21,650 nucleotides of DNA from a virus, in the IMG/VR virus record IMGVR_UViG_3300023174_000708, positions 1 to 21,650 of that record; one strand, written 5' to 3'. A model generated the notes under the pieces. The model was not told where the DNA came from, did not search any database, and worked only from the letters and a program-made list of their open reading frames with translations. Both the position numbers and the translations under genes were made by a program. Shown here one piece after another: positions 21,289-21,650 of this stretch; the stretch's first letter is position 1, and the number at the start of each line of letters is the position of its first letter.

Positions 21289-21650
21289 AAACGGCGTTGG
21301 TTACTGCGGTATACTGGTGCTTGCTAATTGTAGCGCGCACGATAGTATATGCATCTCCCCAAGCATTGCCGGGGATGGGAGCGAGGTCAACAATACGCAT
21401 TTGAGCGTTGTTACCTGCGCCAGCGAGTGTTGTTGACAAAGTGCACTGAGACAAACCAGTGACATTAGAGCCAGCGGTTGTGTTGCTCAGGTTAGCTTCG
21501 TCGCCAACGGAGGTTGCTGCAAGCGAGCCGGCAGCTTGGATTTCATACACGATCAAAGGATCATTGTAGTAGTACGCAACGGCTGAACCAGTCTGATAAG
21601 CAGTGTTAGCAGGGAAATAGTTCGACACGCGACGACGACCTGTGGTGTCA
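21287..21650 (-). CDS. Structural protein, 5' part beyond right edge
   Basis: The frame is open from the right edge to the stop at 21287. The codons before the first possible start within the window (a GTG at 21628) read DTTGRRR and continue directly into VSNYFPANTAY. The GTG has no ribosome site, so the real start is probably outside and only the C-terminal part is seen. That part is beta-rich with small residues (YYYNDPLIVYEIQAAGSLAA, CTLSTTLAGAGNNAQMRIVD) and ends YTAVTNAV. It lies directly upstream of the capsid gene. It could be a head decoration or completion protein; no firm family. Confidence 0.72.
   Translation of the reverse strand, partial: DTTGRRRVSNYFPANTAYQTGSAVAYYYNDPLIVYEIQAAGSLAATSVGDEANLSNTTAGSNVTGLSQCTLSTTLAGAGNNAQMRIVDLAPIPGNAWGDAYTIVRATISKHQYTAVTNAV

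Noticed and set aside
21287-21628. GTG at 21628 as start of a complete 113-residue protein
   Set aside because: The frame stays open to the edge with compatible sequence before it and there is no ribosome site, so the gene is more likely cut by the window.

Overview
The window looks like the late (virion structure and lysis) region of a tailed double-stranded DNA bacteriophage. Every credible gene lies on the minus strand, so the operon reads from right to left. Intergenic gaps are tiny and many genes are joined by ATGA or TAATG overlaps. No bacterial housekeeping gene, tRNA, integrase or replication gene is visible. The protein set resembles podovirus-like phages commonly recovered from freshwater and marine viromes: a Mu gpT-type HK97-fold capsid, a T7 gp11/P22 gp4-like adaptor, a P22 gp10-like stabilisation protein and many beta-rich fibre proteins. 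I make this comparison from memory of the families; no search was run. The host cannot be named from this sequence.

In transcription order, the capsid block comes first (21650 to about 18035). It holds the 3' part of a structural protein cut by the window edge, the major capsid protein, a small beta-rich virion protein, a Lys/Gly-rich basic protein, another small virion protein and a modular basic protein. Two hairpins with U tracts lie inside this block, after the capsid gene and after the basic protein. They probably act as partial terminators that set expression steps. The neck and fibre block follows (18031 to about 10927). It has an adaptor carrying what looks like an inserted discoidin-type sugar-binding domain, a small zinc-ribbon-like protein, an 809-residue fibre, a fibre ending in a self-cleaving S74 chaperone domain, a smaller fibre, a tail-assembly-chaperone-like protein and a small conserved protein.

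A lysis block follows (10927 to 8779). It contains several very small membrane, coiled-coil or exported proteins, a three-helix-type holin candidate and a GH24 lysozyme. A good sigma-70-like promoter sits inside the end of the lysozyme gene. It is well placed to start a second late transcript carrying an adaptor-like protein, a fibre gene with an apparent one-base frameshift, the stabilisation protein with two inserted adhesion-type modules, a small acidic protein, a 1026-residue protein with a long Thr-Gly tract and a tape-measure-like C-terminal motif, a 340-residue Gln/Ala-rich protein and a gene cut by the left edge.

The points most worth a second look are the broken fibre gene with a recognisable N-terminus out of frame, the (Thr-Gly)n hexanucleotide tract, the domain insertions in neck proteins, the recurring Gly-Gly-containing motif in three virion-block proteins, the shared modules between neighbouring fibres, and two very small genes (50 and 31 aa).
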